This document shows, one piece after another, positions 43,806 to 53,048 of a stretch of 64,000 nt of DNA. The position numbers were made by a program, and so were the translations under genes. The notes under the pieces are model-generated. The model had not been told where the DNA came from and ran no database searches. It saw nothing but the letters and a program-made list of their open reading frames with translations. This DNA comes from Ancylomarina sp. 16SWW S1-10-2 (GTDB lineage: Bacteria; Bacteroidota; Bacteroidia; Bacteroidales; Marinifilaceae), in NCBI RefSeq assembly GCF_009669305.1, contig NZ_SADB01000008.1:62001-126000 (forward strand), given 5' to 3'. How positions within the stretch are numbered: position 1 is the first letter of the stretch; each line of letters begins with the position of its first letter.

Positions 43806-44309
43806 ATGTTAACTGTATATCTTACTTGCAGTTTGCCGACTTTATATTACAATCAAATTGCACCCATTACACTTTCTGAATTTTATGAAGAAGCAAGTTC
43901 TCAGTTGTCTATTAAGAATTTTGAAAAGCTTAAACAAACAGATCTTCAACAGGTGAATGCACGAAGTTTGCAAGCTCGAATGAATTCTTTTTGGGAATTG
44001 AATGAAAGCTTGAAAGCTGATGTTGCCGAGATTCGGAAAGTTAGACAAAGTAAGCAATTACCTAATGTGCATACACTTCCCAAATCGTTTGCTGATAAAA
44101 ATCCGCTCGAGCGAGAAAAATCTCTGCTGAAAATTCAATGGGATGCGCTTACTGATCTTGAGTTTGGAGAAACCTTTAGTTTCACTGGCGTATTGGTTTA
44201 TAAGCTAAAACTGCAAATTCTCGAACGTTTGGCTTCCTTCGATGCTAAAAAAGGCAGGTTAGTGCTCGAATCGATTGTTAATCCTGCAAAAGAAAAGGAG
44301 ATGGTGTAA
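43806..44309 (+). CDS. DUF2764 protein of V-ATPase operons
   Basis: This 167-residue protein starts VYLTCSLPTLYYNQIAPITLSEFYE, which fits the DUF2764 family always met next to subunit E in V-ATPase operons of Bacteroidota, chlamydiae and spirochaetes. It contains NPLEREKSLLKIQWDALTDLEFGETFSFTGVLVYKLKLQILERLASF, a helical region reminiscent of subunit C, and may substitute for subunit C in contacting the stalks (inference). It starts 2 bases after E and overlaps D by TAATG. Confidence 0.8.
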   Translation: MLTVYLTCSLPTLYYNQIAPITLSEFYEEASSQLSIKNFEKLKQTDLQQVNARSLQARMNSFWELNESLKADVAEIRKVRQSKQLPNVHTLPKSFADKNPLEREKSLLKIQWDALTDLEFGETFSFTGVLVYKLKLQILERLASFDAKKGRLVLESIVNPAKEKEMV

Positions 44310-44917
44310 TGGCAGTAGCAAAAATAAAATATACTAAAACGGAACGCGCCCGTCAGAATAAAATTTTGAAGGTTTCTTTGCGAATGTTGCCTTTGTTCGA
44401 GGCAATGGAAAAATCATTAATGGCTACAGTAAATACTATTGCTGAGAAAATTGAGCAGATACGCGCAGCTATCGAAAAAAATGAGGCGCAAGCAGAAGAT
44501 TGGCTTGCTGTTTTAAGTGATTCGTGGGTAGATATTAATCAGTTTATATGGGTAAATAAGGTAATTACTAAAGCCGTTGATATTGCTGGCGTTCGTGTGC
44601 AACAATTCGAATCTGTAGATTTTAAACGAATGCCAATTCCTGAAAATACACCATTGTGGGTTGATGATGCCATTGAATTGATGCAAGAACAACTTCAATT
44701 ACTAGCTGAAATAGGTTGTTTGAAAGAACAGATCGAAAGTTTAGAGGAAGAATTGCTCGAAGTACGTGCACGGATAAAATTGTTTGAGAATCGACGTATT
44801 CCCAATGCAAAAATTGCCATTCGAAAAATAGGACAAAAATTGCAGGATGATGAACGATTGACAATTGCGACGGCTAAAGTGGTGAAAACAAAAAAACTAG
44901 AGGAGGCCTTTCTATGA
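44309..44917 (+). CDS. atpD: V-type ATPase subunit D (rotor shaft)
   Basis: This 202-residue protein is predicted almost wholly helical, with long N- and C-terminal helices (residues 5-60 and 130-190) that form the antiparallel coiled-coil central shaft. The C-terminal NRRIPNAKIAIRKIGQKLQDDERLTIATAKVVK and VKIKYTKTERARQNKILK-like start are typical. It turns inside the A3B3 head. Stop and next start overlap as ATGA. Confidence 0.9.
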   Translation: MAVAKIKYTKTERARQNKILKVSLRMLPLFEAMEKSLMATVNTIAEKIEQIRAAIEKNEAQAEDWLAVLSDSWVDINQFIWVNKVITKAVDIAGVRVQQFESVDFKRMPIPENTPLWVDDAIELMQEQLQLLAEIGCLKEQIESLEEELLEVRARIKLFENRRIPNAKIAIRKIGQKLQDDERLTIATAKVVKTKKLEEAFL

Positions 44918-46749
44918 TTACAAAAATGAAAAAGTTAGTGCTTTTCTTGCCAAATATAGAAGAGGATATTGATGCCAATTTAACCTTATTGGGAGAGTTG
45001 GGAGTGATGCACGTAATGCCTTTTCAGCCCGCTAAAGATGCCTCAATAGAACGTGTGGATGCGCGAATTAAGCAGTTGGAGAAAGCCATTGAAATTTTGG
45101 ATGATTATTCTGAAATTGATAGTAGAGAATTTGCTATACCAGCCGATTTAAATTTTAGAAATCAGAAAAGAGGCGAAATTGCTTTGTTGGAAAAGGTTTT
45201 GGAGGCTGATGCACAGGAAATGGCTCTGCAGAAGTTGGAACAAGAGCAAAATAAGGAATTGAAGTGGTATAATGAATGGGGAAATGTTTCCATAACTGAC
45301 CTTGCTGAGTTGAAACAAGTTGGTGCCTTTATTCGTTTATATTTGTTGGATGATAGGGATCTTAAAAAGATTCAGGATCTAGAAAATATATCGGTAGTTG
45401 GAAAATTAAGTCATCTGCATCAAGTTGTTTTTGTTTCGCAAGATCCGAATGAAAAGTTAGATTTTAAAGAAGTTGAACTTCCCGCATATCAGCAAACAGA
45501 ATTAAAAGAATTGGTGGAACAAACCCATTTTAAAATGGATGAAAACCGCAAATTGTTAGAGATTCTTGCTTCGCAAAAAGATGTTTTGAAAACTGCTCTT
45601 GAAGAAAGAATTAGGCGTATGGATGTTCGAAATGTACATTATGCAGGTAAAAATTTTGACGAACAGATTATTTGCTGGAAGGGTTTTATTCCGGAACAGT
45701 CGGTTGACGAATTGGTAAGTGTGGCTGAAAAAAATAGTTGGGCTTATATTATCGATGACCCAGAGCAGGAGGAATTAGACGAAGTTCCAACCTTAGTTAA
45801 ATCAGCTAAATGGGCCGAGCGAATTCGTCCAGTAATGAATTTTATGGGATTGGTTCCAGGCTATAAAGAATTAGATGTTTCCAAGATATTCATGATTTTC
45901 TTCACCTTTTTCACCGGTATTTTGGTGGGTGATGCTGGTTATGGCTTGATCTTTTTACTCATAACTTTAGCTGTTCATTCTAAAACAAAATTCAAACGTA
46001 AAATTGAATTTGATTTGATGTATACCCTTTCGGTAGCTATCATGATTTGGGGTGTGCTAACAGGAACCTATTTTGGTTCACAGTCTATTGCTAATTGGTC
46101 ATTTTTAAGTCAATTAAGAGTAGATAAATTGGCCAGTTTTGGAGGTGATAGTCTGTTTGTTCAACAATTAATGTTTTCCATAGGAGCCATTCAGTTAACT
46201 ATTGGGCATTTACAAACGGCTTGGAAATATAATAATAGTGTGAAGGCAATTGCTCAATTGGGTTGGGTTTCAATTATTTGGGGGCTGTATTTTGTTGTGG
46301 ATCAAATGGTTTTGGGTATTGCAGCACCCGCTGTAATGCCTTGGTTGTTTGTTGGCGGAGCAGTTTTAATTGCCTTGTTCTCGAATCCAGGAACCAGCTT
46401 TTTTAAAGGTGTTCTTTCTTCTTTAGGATCTTTGCCTTTGAGTGTGATTAGTGGTTTTTCGGATATTATTTCTTACATCCGACTTTATGCGGTAGGTTTA
46501 TCAACGGTTTTAATGGCAACTAGTTTTAATCATATGGCCTTGGGCGATGGAATTACGACAATTGCCTCTGGCATAGGTGCCGTTTTAGTACTTGTTTTAG
46601 GTCATGGATTAAACATGATTCTTGCAGGAATGGCTGTCATTGTACACGGTGTGCGTTTAAATATGCTCGAATACGCTGGTCATGCTAGCGTGGAGTTTTC
46701 TGGTAGTGAATACCAGCCTTTTAAATTAAAAAATCAGAAAAATATATAA
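44914..46749 (+). CDS. atpI: V-type ATPase subunit I (membrane stator)
   Basis: This 611-residue protein has a hydrophilic N-terminal half (residues 1-320) rich in helices, the stalk-binding arm, and about seven or eight membrane helices from residue 325 onward: IFMIFFTFFTGILVGDAGYGLIFLLITL, then LSVISGFSDIISYIRLYAVGLSTVLMATSFNHM with the essential Arg of the ion channel and a second basic region, and GHGLNMILAGMAVIVHGVRLNMLEYAGH at the end. It forms the ion half-channels against the K ring. The N-terminal arm is somewhat short, as in chlamydial forms. Confidence 0.93.
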   Translation: MITKMKKLVLFLPNIEEDIDANLTLLGELGVMHVMPFQPAKDASIERVDARIKQLEKAIEILDDYSEIDSREFAIPADLNFRNQKRGEIALLEKVLEADAQEMALQKLEQEQNKELKWYNEWGNVSITDLAELKQVGAFIRLYLLDDRDLKKIQDLENISVVGKLSHLHQVVFVSQDPNEKLDFKEVELPAYQQTELKELVEQTHFKMDENRKLLEILASQKDVLKTALEERIRRMDVRNVHYAGKNFDEQIICWKGFIPEQSVDELVSVAEKNSWAYIIDDPEQEELDEVPTLVKSAKWAERIRPVMNFMGLVPGYKELDVSKIFMIFFTFFTGILVGDAGYGLIFLLITLAVHSKTKFKRKIEFDLMYTLSVAIMIWGVLTGTYFGSQSIANWSFLSQLRVDKLASFGGDSLFVQQLMFSIGAIQLTIGHLQTAWKYNNSVKAIAQLGWVSIIWGLYFVVDQMVLGIAAPAVMPWLFVGGAVLIALFSNPGTSFFKGVLSSLGSLPLSVISGFSDIISYIRLYAVGLSTVLMATSFNHMALGDGITTIASGIGAVLVLVLGHGLNMILAGMAVIVHGVRLNMLEYAGHASVEFSGSEYQPFKLKNQKNI

Positions 46750-46761
46750 ATTTTTAATAGT

Positions 46762-47220
46762 ATGACTTTATTAACAGTAGTAACAGGTTTTGGCGGACAT
46801 GCCATAGGATTAGGAATAGCAGGTGTTGGTTCGGCTATAGGAACAGGAATTGCAGGATTGGGAGCAATGGGGCTTTGGAAACAGGCCATTAAGGAAAAGA
46901 AAAAATTGCCTTCTTTGGCATTAGCTATGGTTGGTATGCCGTTAAGCCAGGTGATTTATGGAATGATTTTTATGAATTCTATGATTGGAGCTAACCTTAA
47001 TCCAGATAGTTATATGAATCAGATGATATGGGCATTTTTTGTTGGAATAGCCATTGCTGCTTCTGCAATTATGCAAGGAAAATTAGGTGCTGCGGCTTGT
47101 GCAAACTTAGCTGTTGACGATAAACAGGGAGCAGGTATGTACATTGCTGCTATGGGTATTATCGAAACAGTAGCTTTGTTAGCTATGGTATTCGGCATGG
47201 GAGCAATTCCAAGCGTATAG
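46762..47220 (+). CDS. atpK: V-type ATPase subunit K (proteolipid ring)
   Basis: This 152-residue double-hairpin proteolipid has four membrane helices. The ion-binding Glu lies in IIETVALLAMVFGMG in helix 4. Helix 2 has MPLSQVIYGMIF with a Gln at the place of the Na+-ligand Gln of Enterococcus NtpK, and a second Gln lies near helix 3 (MQGKLGAAA). This suggests, but does not prove, Na+ coupling. It is the last gene of the operon, followed by a terminator. Confidence 0.92.
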   Translation: MTLLTVVTGFGGHAIGLGIAGVGSAIGTGIAGLGAMGLWKQAIKEKKKLPSLALAMVGMPLSQVIYGMIFMNSMIGANLNPDSYMNQMIWAFFVGIAIAASAIMQGKLGAAACANLAVDDKQGAGMYIAAMGIIETVALLAMVFGMGAIPSV

Positions 47221-47306
47221 AGCAACCATTGATAGTAAATTGTTACGATTTTGTTTAATGCTAAATACGTATTACAAAATCTTAAACTAAAATCACACAT
47301 TTTCAG

Positions 47307-47341
47307 ATCCTGTCAGACTTACGTTTGACAGGATTTTTTTT
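47307..47341 (+). terminator. Terminator of the V-ATPase operon
   Basis: Perfect 9-bp stem ATCCTGTCA / TGACAGGAT with a ten-base loop and seven or more T. Confidence 0.9.
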
Positions 47342-47596
47342 GATTTTAAATGTTTGAAATCACCTGCTGAGATAGCTTCCAGTTTTTTGGTGAAATTTAC
47401 AAGGGTGCAGCCATATGGACTCAATCTGTTAATCCCTTGTTAAAAGACATCTCTTTCGGATAAAAAAAGACGTGAAAATGTTTGTTTTTCATGTGTTATT
47501 TACAAATTTACATCATATTGATGGTTGAATAGATAAGCTTAAGAGAGAGAATAAATATAATTCGATTTTTTAAAAAATATTTAAAATTCAGCTTTT

Positions 47597-47614
47597 ATCT
47601 AATCTAGATTAGAT
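47597..47614. promoter_or_regulatory. Perfect 18-bp palindrome, candidate operator
   Basis: ATCTAATCTAGATTAGAT is fully self-complementary. It lies in the 670-base gap between the V-ATPase terminator and dsbD, about 150 bases before the ECF-like motif. There is no loop or T-run, so a protein-binding site is likelier than a terminator. No other copy was noticed. Confidence 0.45.
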
Positions 47615-47744
47615 GAAATAGTGTAAACTAAAGATTATCAAGTTTTAAACAAATTGTAATTAACAAAACATGTTGCATGATTGTTTACTTGAGTTGTGTT
47701 ATCTCCCTGAGTTTAACATTTTTTGACAAAAAATATAAAATATG

Positions 47745-47775
47745 ATTCACCCATTTCCCTCTATTAGGGGTCTTA
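47745..47775 (+). promoter_or_regulatory. ECF-like promoter motif, copy 4 (before dsbD)
   Basis: ATTCACCC (47745-47752), 17 bases, then GTCTTA (47770-47775), ending 114 bases before the ATG at 47890. The remainder of 47342-47889 contains no gene. Confidence 0.65.
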
Positions 47776-47889
47776 TGAGTAAGAAAAGAATAAATAGTCA
47801 AGAATTAGTCTTTAATGAGACATCGATCAATATTATAATTGAGATGTATATTAAAACATACACACAACAACTAACATAAATTAAGACAA

Positions 47890-49890
47890 ATGAAATTGAA
47901 TTTTAAGTTTGCTCTCGTTCTTATTTTGAGCAGTATGATTACTTTAAGTGCATTTAGCCAGATTGTTCAACCTGCTAAATGGAAGGTCGAATTCTCAAAG
48001 AAAGATGTGAAAGTTGGAGAAACACTTGAGGTATTAATCAAAGGAGATATTATAGATACATGGCATGTCTATTCAAATGACTTTGATCCTGAATTAGGTC
48101 CTATTGTTGCGACATTTAATTTTGAGAAAAATGATTCTTACGAATTAGTTGGTGAAGTAACTCCAATTAAACCTCATAAACAATTTGATAAAGTTTGGGA
48201 AGGAGAGGTAAGTTATTTTGAGAAGAATGCTGAGTTTCGTCAAACCATTAAAGCCTTAAGTGAAAACATAAAGGTGTCTGGTTCTTTCGATTATCAGGCT
48301 TGTTCTGATGTTTCAGGACAATGTGTGACTGGCGAAGAGGATTTTGATCTTGTTTTAGGTGGCGAAGTCGTTAAGGCCAAAGTTCAGCAAGAGATTAAGC
48401 AATCAACTCCTGACGAAGATAAAAAAGAATCTAAAAAAGGTCTTTGGGCTATTTTTATCGCAGCTTTTGTTGGTGGATTAATTGCAATTGTTACGCCTTG
48501 TGTGTTTCCAATGATTCCTATGACCGTGAGCTATTTTATGCATAGTGGAGGCGGAAATAAAGCTAAAGGTAGAATGAATGCATTCTTCTATGGTTTTTCT
48601 ATTATTGCAATTTATACTATAATTGGTACAATTTTAGCCGTTGTGATGGGGCCCGGATTTGCTAACTTCTTAAGTACGCACTGGATTCCTAATGTACTTT
48701 TCTTTATCATATTTGTTGTGTTTGCCTTTTCATTTTTTGGTATGTTCGAAATTACGATGCCAAGTTGGATGGTCAACAAGTCTGTTGCAAATGAAGATAA
48801 AGGTGGCTTTTTAGGTTCGTTCTTTATGGCTTTCACATTGGTACTTGTATCATTTTCATGTACAGGTCCAATTGTAGGTTCTATTCTTGTGGCTTCAGCA
48901 GGAGGTCAAGTTCTAATGCCAATTATTGGTATGTTAGGATTCTCTTTAGCATTTGCACTTCCATTTACATTATTTGCAATATTCCCAGGATGGTTAAATA
49001 ATATGCCTAAGTCAGGTGGATGGTTGAACTCAGTAAAAGTCGTTTTAGGATTCTTAGAATTAGCTTTAGGTTTGAAATTTTTAAGTATTGCAGATCAAAC
49101 TTACCATTGGGGAATTCTAGATAGAGAAGTCTACTTAGCTATTTGGATTGTAATCTTCACATTAATGGGATTCTATTTACTAGGTAAAATAGCGTTTTCA
49201 CACGATAGCCCTGTTAAGTTTGTTAGTGTGCCAAGACTATTGTTATCTATTATCACATTCTCTTTTGTTGTGTATATGATTCCAGGTATGTTTGGAGCTC
49301 CTCTTAAAGTCTTATCAGGATTTACACCTCCAAAATCAGGTCTCGATTTCGATCTTGAGTCATTAATTGTTGAAAATGCAGGTTCTGGTGTAAAACATGA
49401 AAAAATAAATTCTAAGTATAGCGATTTCCTTCATTTACCACATGGTTTACAAGGGTATTTCGATATGGATGAAGCTAAAGCAGCATCTAAAGCTCAGAAT
49501 AAACCCATATTTGTTGATTTTACAGGTCATGGATGTGTAAACTGTCGTGAGATGGAATCGAATGTGTGGTCTGACTCTAGAGTATTGAAGAGATTAAGAG
49601 AAGATTACGTAATCGTGGCAATGTATGTTGACGATAAAAAGAAATTACCTAAAGAAGAATGGATTGTATCTAGTTTTGATGGTAAGACAAAAAAGACATT
49701 AGGTAAGAAAAATGCAAATTACCAGATTGAGAATTATAATGTAAATGCTCAACCTTACTATGTTCTTATGGATAATGAAGGTCAAGCTTTACACATCCCA
49801 AGATCTTATGATTTAGATGTTGATGCATTTGTTAAGTTTCTTGATGAAGGAATAAAGAATTTTAAGAACGGGACTAGCGTTGAACTCTAA
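47890..49890 (+). CDS. dsbD: Thiol:disulfide interchange protein DsbD, full length
   Basis: The protein has 666 residues. A signal peptide (1-23, ending LSAFSQ) is followed by the periplasmic alpha domain to about 155 with C138/C145 in QACSDVSGQCV. The membrane beta domain has about eight helices; the redox cysteines lie in VTPCVFPMIP (C204) and SFSCTGPIVGS. The C-terminal periplasmic gamma domain is thioredoxin-like with C549 and C552 in GHGCVNCREME. DsbD carries electrons from cytoplasmic thioredoxin across the inner membrane to keep periplasmic thiols reduced. The alpha domain is closely related to the orphan protein at 17910, and both genes have the same ECF-like promoter motif. Confidence 0.95.
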   Translation: MKLNFKFALVLILSSMITLSAFSQIVQPAKWKVEFSKKDVKVGETLEVLIKGDIIDTWHVYSNDFDPELGPIVATFNFEKNDSYELVGEVTPIKPHKQFDKVWEGEVSYFEKNAEFRQTIKALSENIKVSGSFDYQACSDVSGQCVTGEEDFDLVLGGEVVKAKVQQEIKQSTPDEDKKESKKGLWAIFIAAFVGGLIAIVTPCVFPMIPMTVSYFMHSGGGNKAKGRMNAFFYGFSIIAIYTIIGTILAVVMGPGFANFLSTHWIPNVLFFIIFVVFAFSFFGMFEITMPSWMVNKSVANEDKGGFLGSFFMAFTLVLVSFSCTGPIVGSILVASAGGQVLMPIIGMLGFSLAFALPFTLFAIFPGWLNNMPKSGGWLNSVKVVLGFLELALGLKFLSIADQTYHWGILDREVYLAIWIVIFTLMGFYLLGKIAFSHDSPVKFVSVPRLLLSIITFSFVVYMIPGMFGAPLKVLSGFTPPKSGLDFDLESLIVENAGSGVKHEKINSKYSDFLHLPHGLQGYFDMDEAKAASKAQNKPIFVDFTGHGCVNCREMESNVWSDSRVLKRLREDYVIVAMYVDDKKKLPKEEWIVSSFDGKTKKTLGKKNANYQIENYNVNAQPYYVLMDNEGQALHIPRSYDLDVDAFVKFLDEGIKNFKNGTSVEL

Positions 49891-49946
49891 TTTATATTGA
49901 GTTAATAAGGTGCTAATTTAACATTGTCCTTGTTCTTAAGTAATTT

Positions 49947-50088
49947 TTTAGTTAGTCGGTAGAAGGGCAGAATTTATATAGAATTGTTTGGTGTCGATAG
50001 ACGCAACCTTATTTAGAATCATCTTTGGTCGGATCTGATTTTGGATAAATTAAAAGCAATTTCTTGAATTCTGTCCTTTCTTATGACC
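49947..50088 (+). ncRNA. Candidate structured RNA element behind dsbD
   Basis: AAGGGCAGAATT (49963-49974) pairs with AATTCTGTCCTT (50067-50078); wobble pairs extend the stem to about 15 bp (49962-49976 with 50065-50079). Inside is a 5-bp hairpin GTGTC-GATA-GACGC (49991-50004) and the motif TCTTTGGTCGGAT shared with the geneless unit at 20001-20172, along with TTTAGTTAGT at 49947. A 15-codon frame from GTG 49991 (MSIDATLFRIIFGRI) parallels that unit. It lies 57 bases past the dsbD stop, so it may be a 3' UTR element or separate transcript; no promoter or terminator is evident. The rest of the gap to 50246 shows no gene. Confidence 0.35.
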
Positions 50089-50246
50089 AATTAATTTAAA
50101 TTAATATAATCATTCAAAGAGAGAGTTAAGGTAATATACGTAATGTTAAGTTTTGTGATGTGTTTTATTAAATTCGCACGACTTGATATATATCGCCAAG
50201 AAAATTAAGTTCTATTATTGATATAACCCAATTTAATATTTTAAAA

Positions 50247-53048
50247 ATGATGTCTAAATTAAAATTTTCATTTCTAATATGCTTCAGTATTTTAGGATTG
50301 AATTCTTTTGCTCAGATTACGACTACAGTACCCACTAGTGAGGCTGTAAAAACTGGTGTGTTAGAGAATGGCATGACTTATTACATCATGCATAATGAAG
50401 AACCTAAAGATAGAGCAAGTTTTTACTTTGTTCAGAATGTAGGTGGAATCTTAGAAAATGATTCTCAGAATGGTTTAGCTCACTTTTTAGAGCATATGGC
50501 TTTTAACGGACTTGAGAACTTTCCTGGTAAAAACATGCTTGATTATCTAGAAAAGAATGGTATTCTTTTTGGTCGTGATATTAATGCATACACTGCACAG
50601 GACGAAACGGTATATAATTTAAGTAATATTCCAGTTGCCAGAGAAGCTCTACTTGATTCTGCATTATTAGTACTTCACGATTGGTCTGGTGGCCTTTTAC
50701 TTGAAGGTAATGAGATTGAGTCAGAGCGTGGTGTAATTCACGAAGAGTGGAGAACACGTCGTGATGCTAACTTTAGATTGAGAAGCAAGACGAACCACGT
50801 CATGTTTAACAACTCTAAGTATGCTGATCGTGATGTGATTGGATCATTAGATGTAATCGACAATTTTAAGCATTCAGTTCTTCGCGATTACTATGAGAAA
50901 TGGTACCGTCCAGATTTGCAAGCTGTAGTTGTTGTTGGTGATATTGATGCTGAGAAAATGGAAGCTAAAGTAAAAGCTTTATTCTCTAAAATTCCTATGC
51001 CTAAGAATGCTGCTAAGCGTAAATATACTAAAGTTGAAGACTCAAAAGAGGTTGGATATGTTGCTGCTAAAGATAAGGAAGCAAGAAGCTTAAGTATCAT
51101 GTGGGGGTTTCGTAACGACTTAGATAAAGTTATTACAGAAGAGACTCAAAGACGCGATATGGCTACTAGTATGTTTAACTCAATGCTTAAATCTCGTCTA
51201 GCTGAAAAGACTAAGAAATTAGAATGTTCGGCAGCTGCTATGGAGATTGCCGGTTTCGAAATGGTTAGAACTAAAGGACTTGACTATATTTATGTTTCAC
51301 CAAAAATTGGTAAAGAGTTAGAAGCATTTGCTGAAGTGTTAACAGAACTTGAGCGTGTTAAGCGTTATGGTTTTACCAAGTCAGAATTAGATCGTGTAAA
51401 AGTACAATTTCAGAGATCTTATGAATCGTATTATGTAAATTATTCTAAAATTGATAATGATACGCATGCAAAAGCATTAGGAAATTTATTCTTAAAATCT
51501 AAACCTTTTCCTTCTATAGACTGGGAAATGACATTTGCTGCTAAAACAATTCCTGCTATTACGCTTGAAGAAGTAAATGCATTGGTTGCTAAATATTCTG
51601 ATGAGAATAATTCAGCCTTGATTTTAAAAGGTCCTGATAATGCAACACAATACTACCCAACTAAAGAAGAATTATTAGCAGTTGCAGCTAAGGTAAAATC
51701 TTCTAAAATTGAAGCTTATACTGAAGAAGGTAACGACAAACCATTAGTTGCGAAGAAATTGAATGCAGCTATAATCACAAGTACATTCAAAGTTGAAGGA
51801 ACTGATGCTAAAGGTTATGTTCTAGAAAATGGCGCTAAAGTTGTAGTACTTCCTACAGAGCTAAGTAAAGACAAAATCTCAATGTCTTCGTTTAGTTTTG
51901 GTGGAACATCTTTACTTGATGTGAAAGATCTTGCTTCGGCTGATATGGCAACAGGTATTGTTGAGATGTCAGGTGTTGGTGAGTTTAATGCAACTAATTT
52001 GAAGAGAAAGTTAGCTGGTAAGATTGTAAGTTTAGGTGCAAACTTAGGTGGTTTAACTGAAGGCTTTTCGGGTTCTGCATCTCCTCAAGATTTTGAGACT
52101 TTAATGCAGTTATTATATTTGAATTTTGAAGCGCCACGTTTCGATAAAGCACCATTTGATGCTCAAATGGCTCAAATAAATAACTATCTAGCAAATATTG
52201 GTGTTGATAACAACAAAGCATTGAAAGATACAATTGCATTAGCAAGCTCAAATTATAACTCTCGTACATTATTGTTCGGTGAAGAATTCGTAAAGAATAT
52301 TGATTTCAATAGAGCTTCTGAAATTTATAAAGAACGTTTTTCTGATGCAAGTGACTTTACTTTCATCTTTGTTGGTAATATTAATGAAGCGGTTCATTTG
52401 CCAATGATATTGAAGTATATTGGTAATATTACTTCTACTAATAGAAAAGAGTCTTTTGTAGATCATAAGGTTGGTCCTGCTAAAGGAAAAACGATAAAGA
52501 CTTTTAATCGTAAGATGGCTGTGCCAAAAACAACTGTATCATATGCTCTAAGTGGCGAATTTGATTATACACTTAAGAATAGATTGATGCTTAATGTTGT
52601 TTCTCAGCTTTTATCTAAGCGTTATATGACCACTATTCGTGAAGAAGAAGGTGGATCTTATGGTGTAGGTGTTAGTCCATCAGCTTCTAAATTACCAAGT
52701 TCTGAATTTTCTATTAATATCAATTTCGATACAGATCCAGCTAAGTGTGATCGTTTGATGGAAATTGTAAAAGAAGAACTTGTGAAAATTCAGAAAGAAG
52801 CTTGTAATGCCGATGATTTAAATGAGATTAAGAATAACTTTATCAAAAGTAGAGAAGAATCAGAATTAAAAAATGGTTTCTGGATGGGTGTTATTCAAAA
52901 TAATTTGATGTTAGGATCTAAGTATACTTCTAAGGAAGATTATAAGAAAATTGTTGAAGGTATCGATGCAGCTTCTGTTAAGAAGTTTGCAAAGAAACTT
53001 TTAAAGAAAACGAATATTGTAGAGGTTATCATGAACCCTGCTGAATAA
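50247..53048 (+). CDS. M16-family zinc metallopeptidase (pitrilysin-like), two-domain
   Basis: The protein has 933 residues, with a signal peptide (ICFSILGLNSFAQ), so it acts in the periplasm or outer membrane. The inverted zinc motif is HFLEHMAFNG (HxxEH) near residue 80, with the third ligand Glu in ERGVIHEEWR about 75 residues on. A second, inactive M16 half follows from about residue 520 and includes the substrate-clamp stretch TTIREEEGGSYGVGVSPSA. Enzymes of this type degrade peptides, for example after outer membrane protein turnover or in nutrient uptake. A second Met directly follows the first. It begins 357 bases after dsbD. Confidence 0.93.
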   Translation: MMSKLKFSFLICFSILGLNSFAQITTTVPTSEAVKTGVLENGMTYYIMHNEEPKDRASFYFVQNVGGILENDSQNGLAHFLEHMAFNGLENFPGKNMLDYLEKNGILFGRDINAYTAQDETVYNLSNIPVAREALLDSALLVLHDWSGGLLLEGNEIESERGVIHEEWRTRRDANFRLRSKTNHVMFNNSKYADRDVIGSLDVIDNFKHSVLRDYYEKWYRPDLQAVVVVGDIDAEKMEAKVKALFSKIPMPKNAAKRKYTKVEDSKEVGYVAAKDKEARSLSIMWGFRNDLDKVITEETQRRDMATSMFNSMLKSRLAEKTKKLECSAAAMEIAGFEMVRTKGLDYIYVSPKIGKELEAFAEVLTELERVKRYGFTKSELDRVKVQFQRSYESYYVNYSKIDNDTHAKALGNLFLKSKPFPSIDWEMTFAAKTIPAITLEEVNALVAKYSDENNSALILKGPDNATQYYPTKEELLAVAAKVKSSKIEAYTEEGNDKPLVAKKLNAAIITSTFKVEGTDAKGYVLENGAKVVVLPTELSKDKISMSSFSFGGTSLLDVKDLASADMATGIVEMSGVGEFNATNLKRKLAGKIVSLGANLGGLTEGFSGSASPQDFETLMQLLYLNFEAPRFDKAPFDAQMAQINNYLANIGVDNNKALKDTIALASSNYNSRTLLFGEEFVKNIDFNRASEIYKERFSDASDFTFIFVGNINEAVHLPMILKYIGNITSTNRKESFVDHKVGPAKGKTIKTFNRKMAVPKTTVSYALSGEFDYTLKNRLMLNVVSQLLSKRYMTTIREEEGGSYGVGVSPSASKLPSSEFSININFDTDPAKCDRLMEIVKEELVKIQKEACNADDLNEIKNNFIKSREESELKNGFWMGVIQNNLMLGSKYTSKEDYKKIVEGIDAASVKKFAKKLLKKTNIVEVIMNPAE

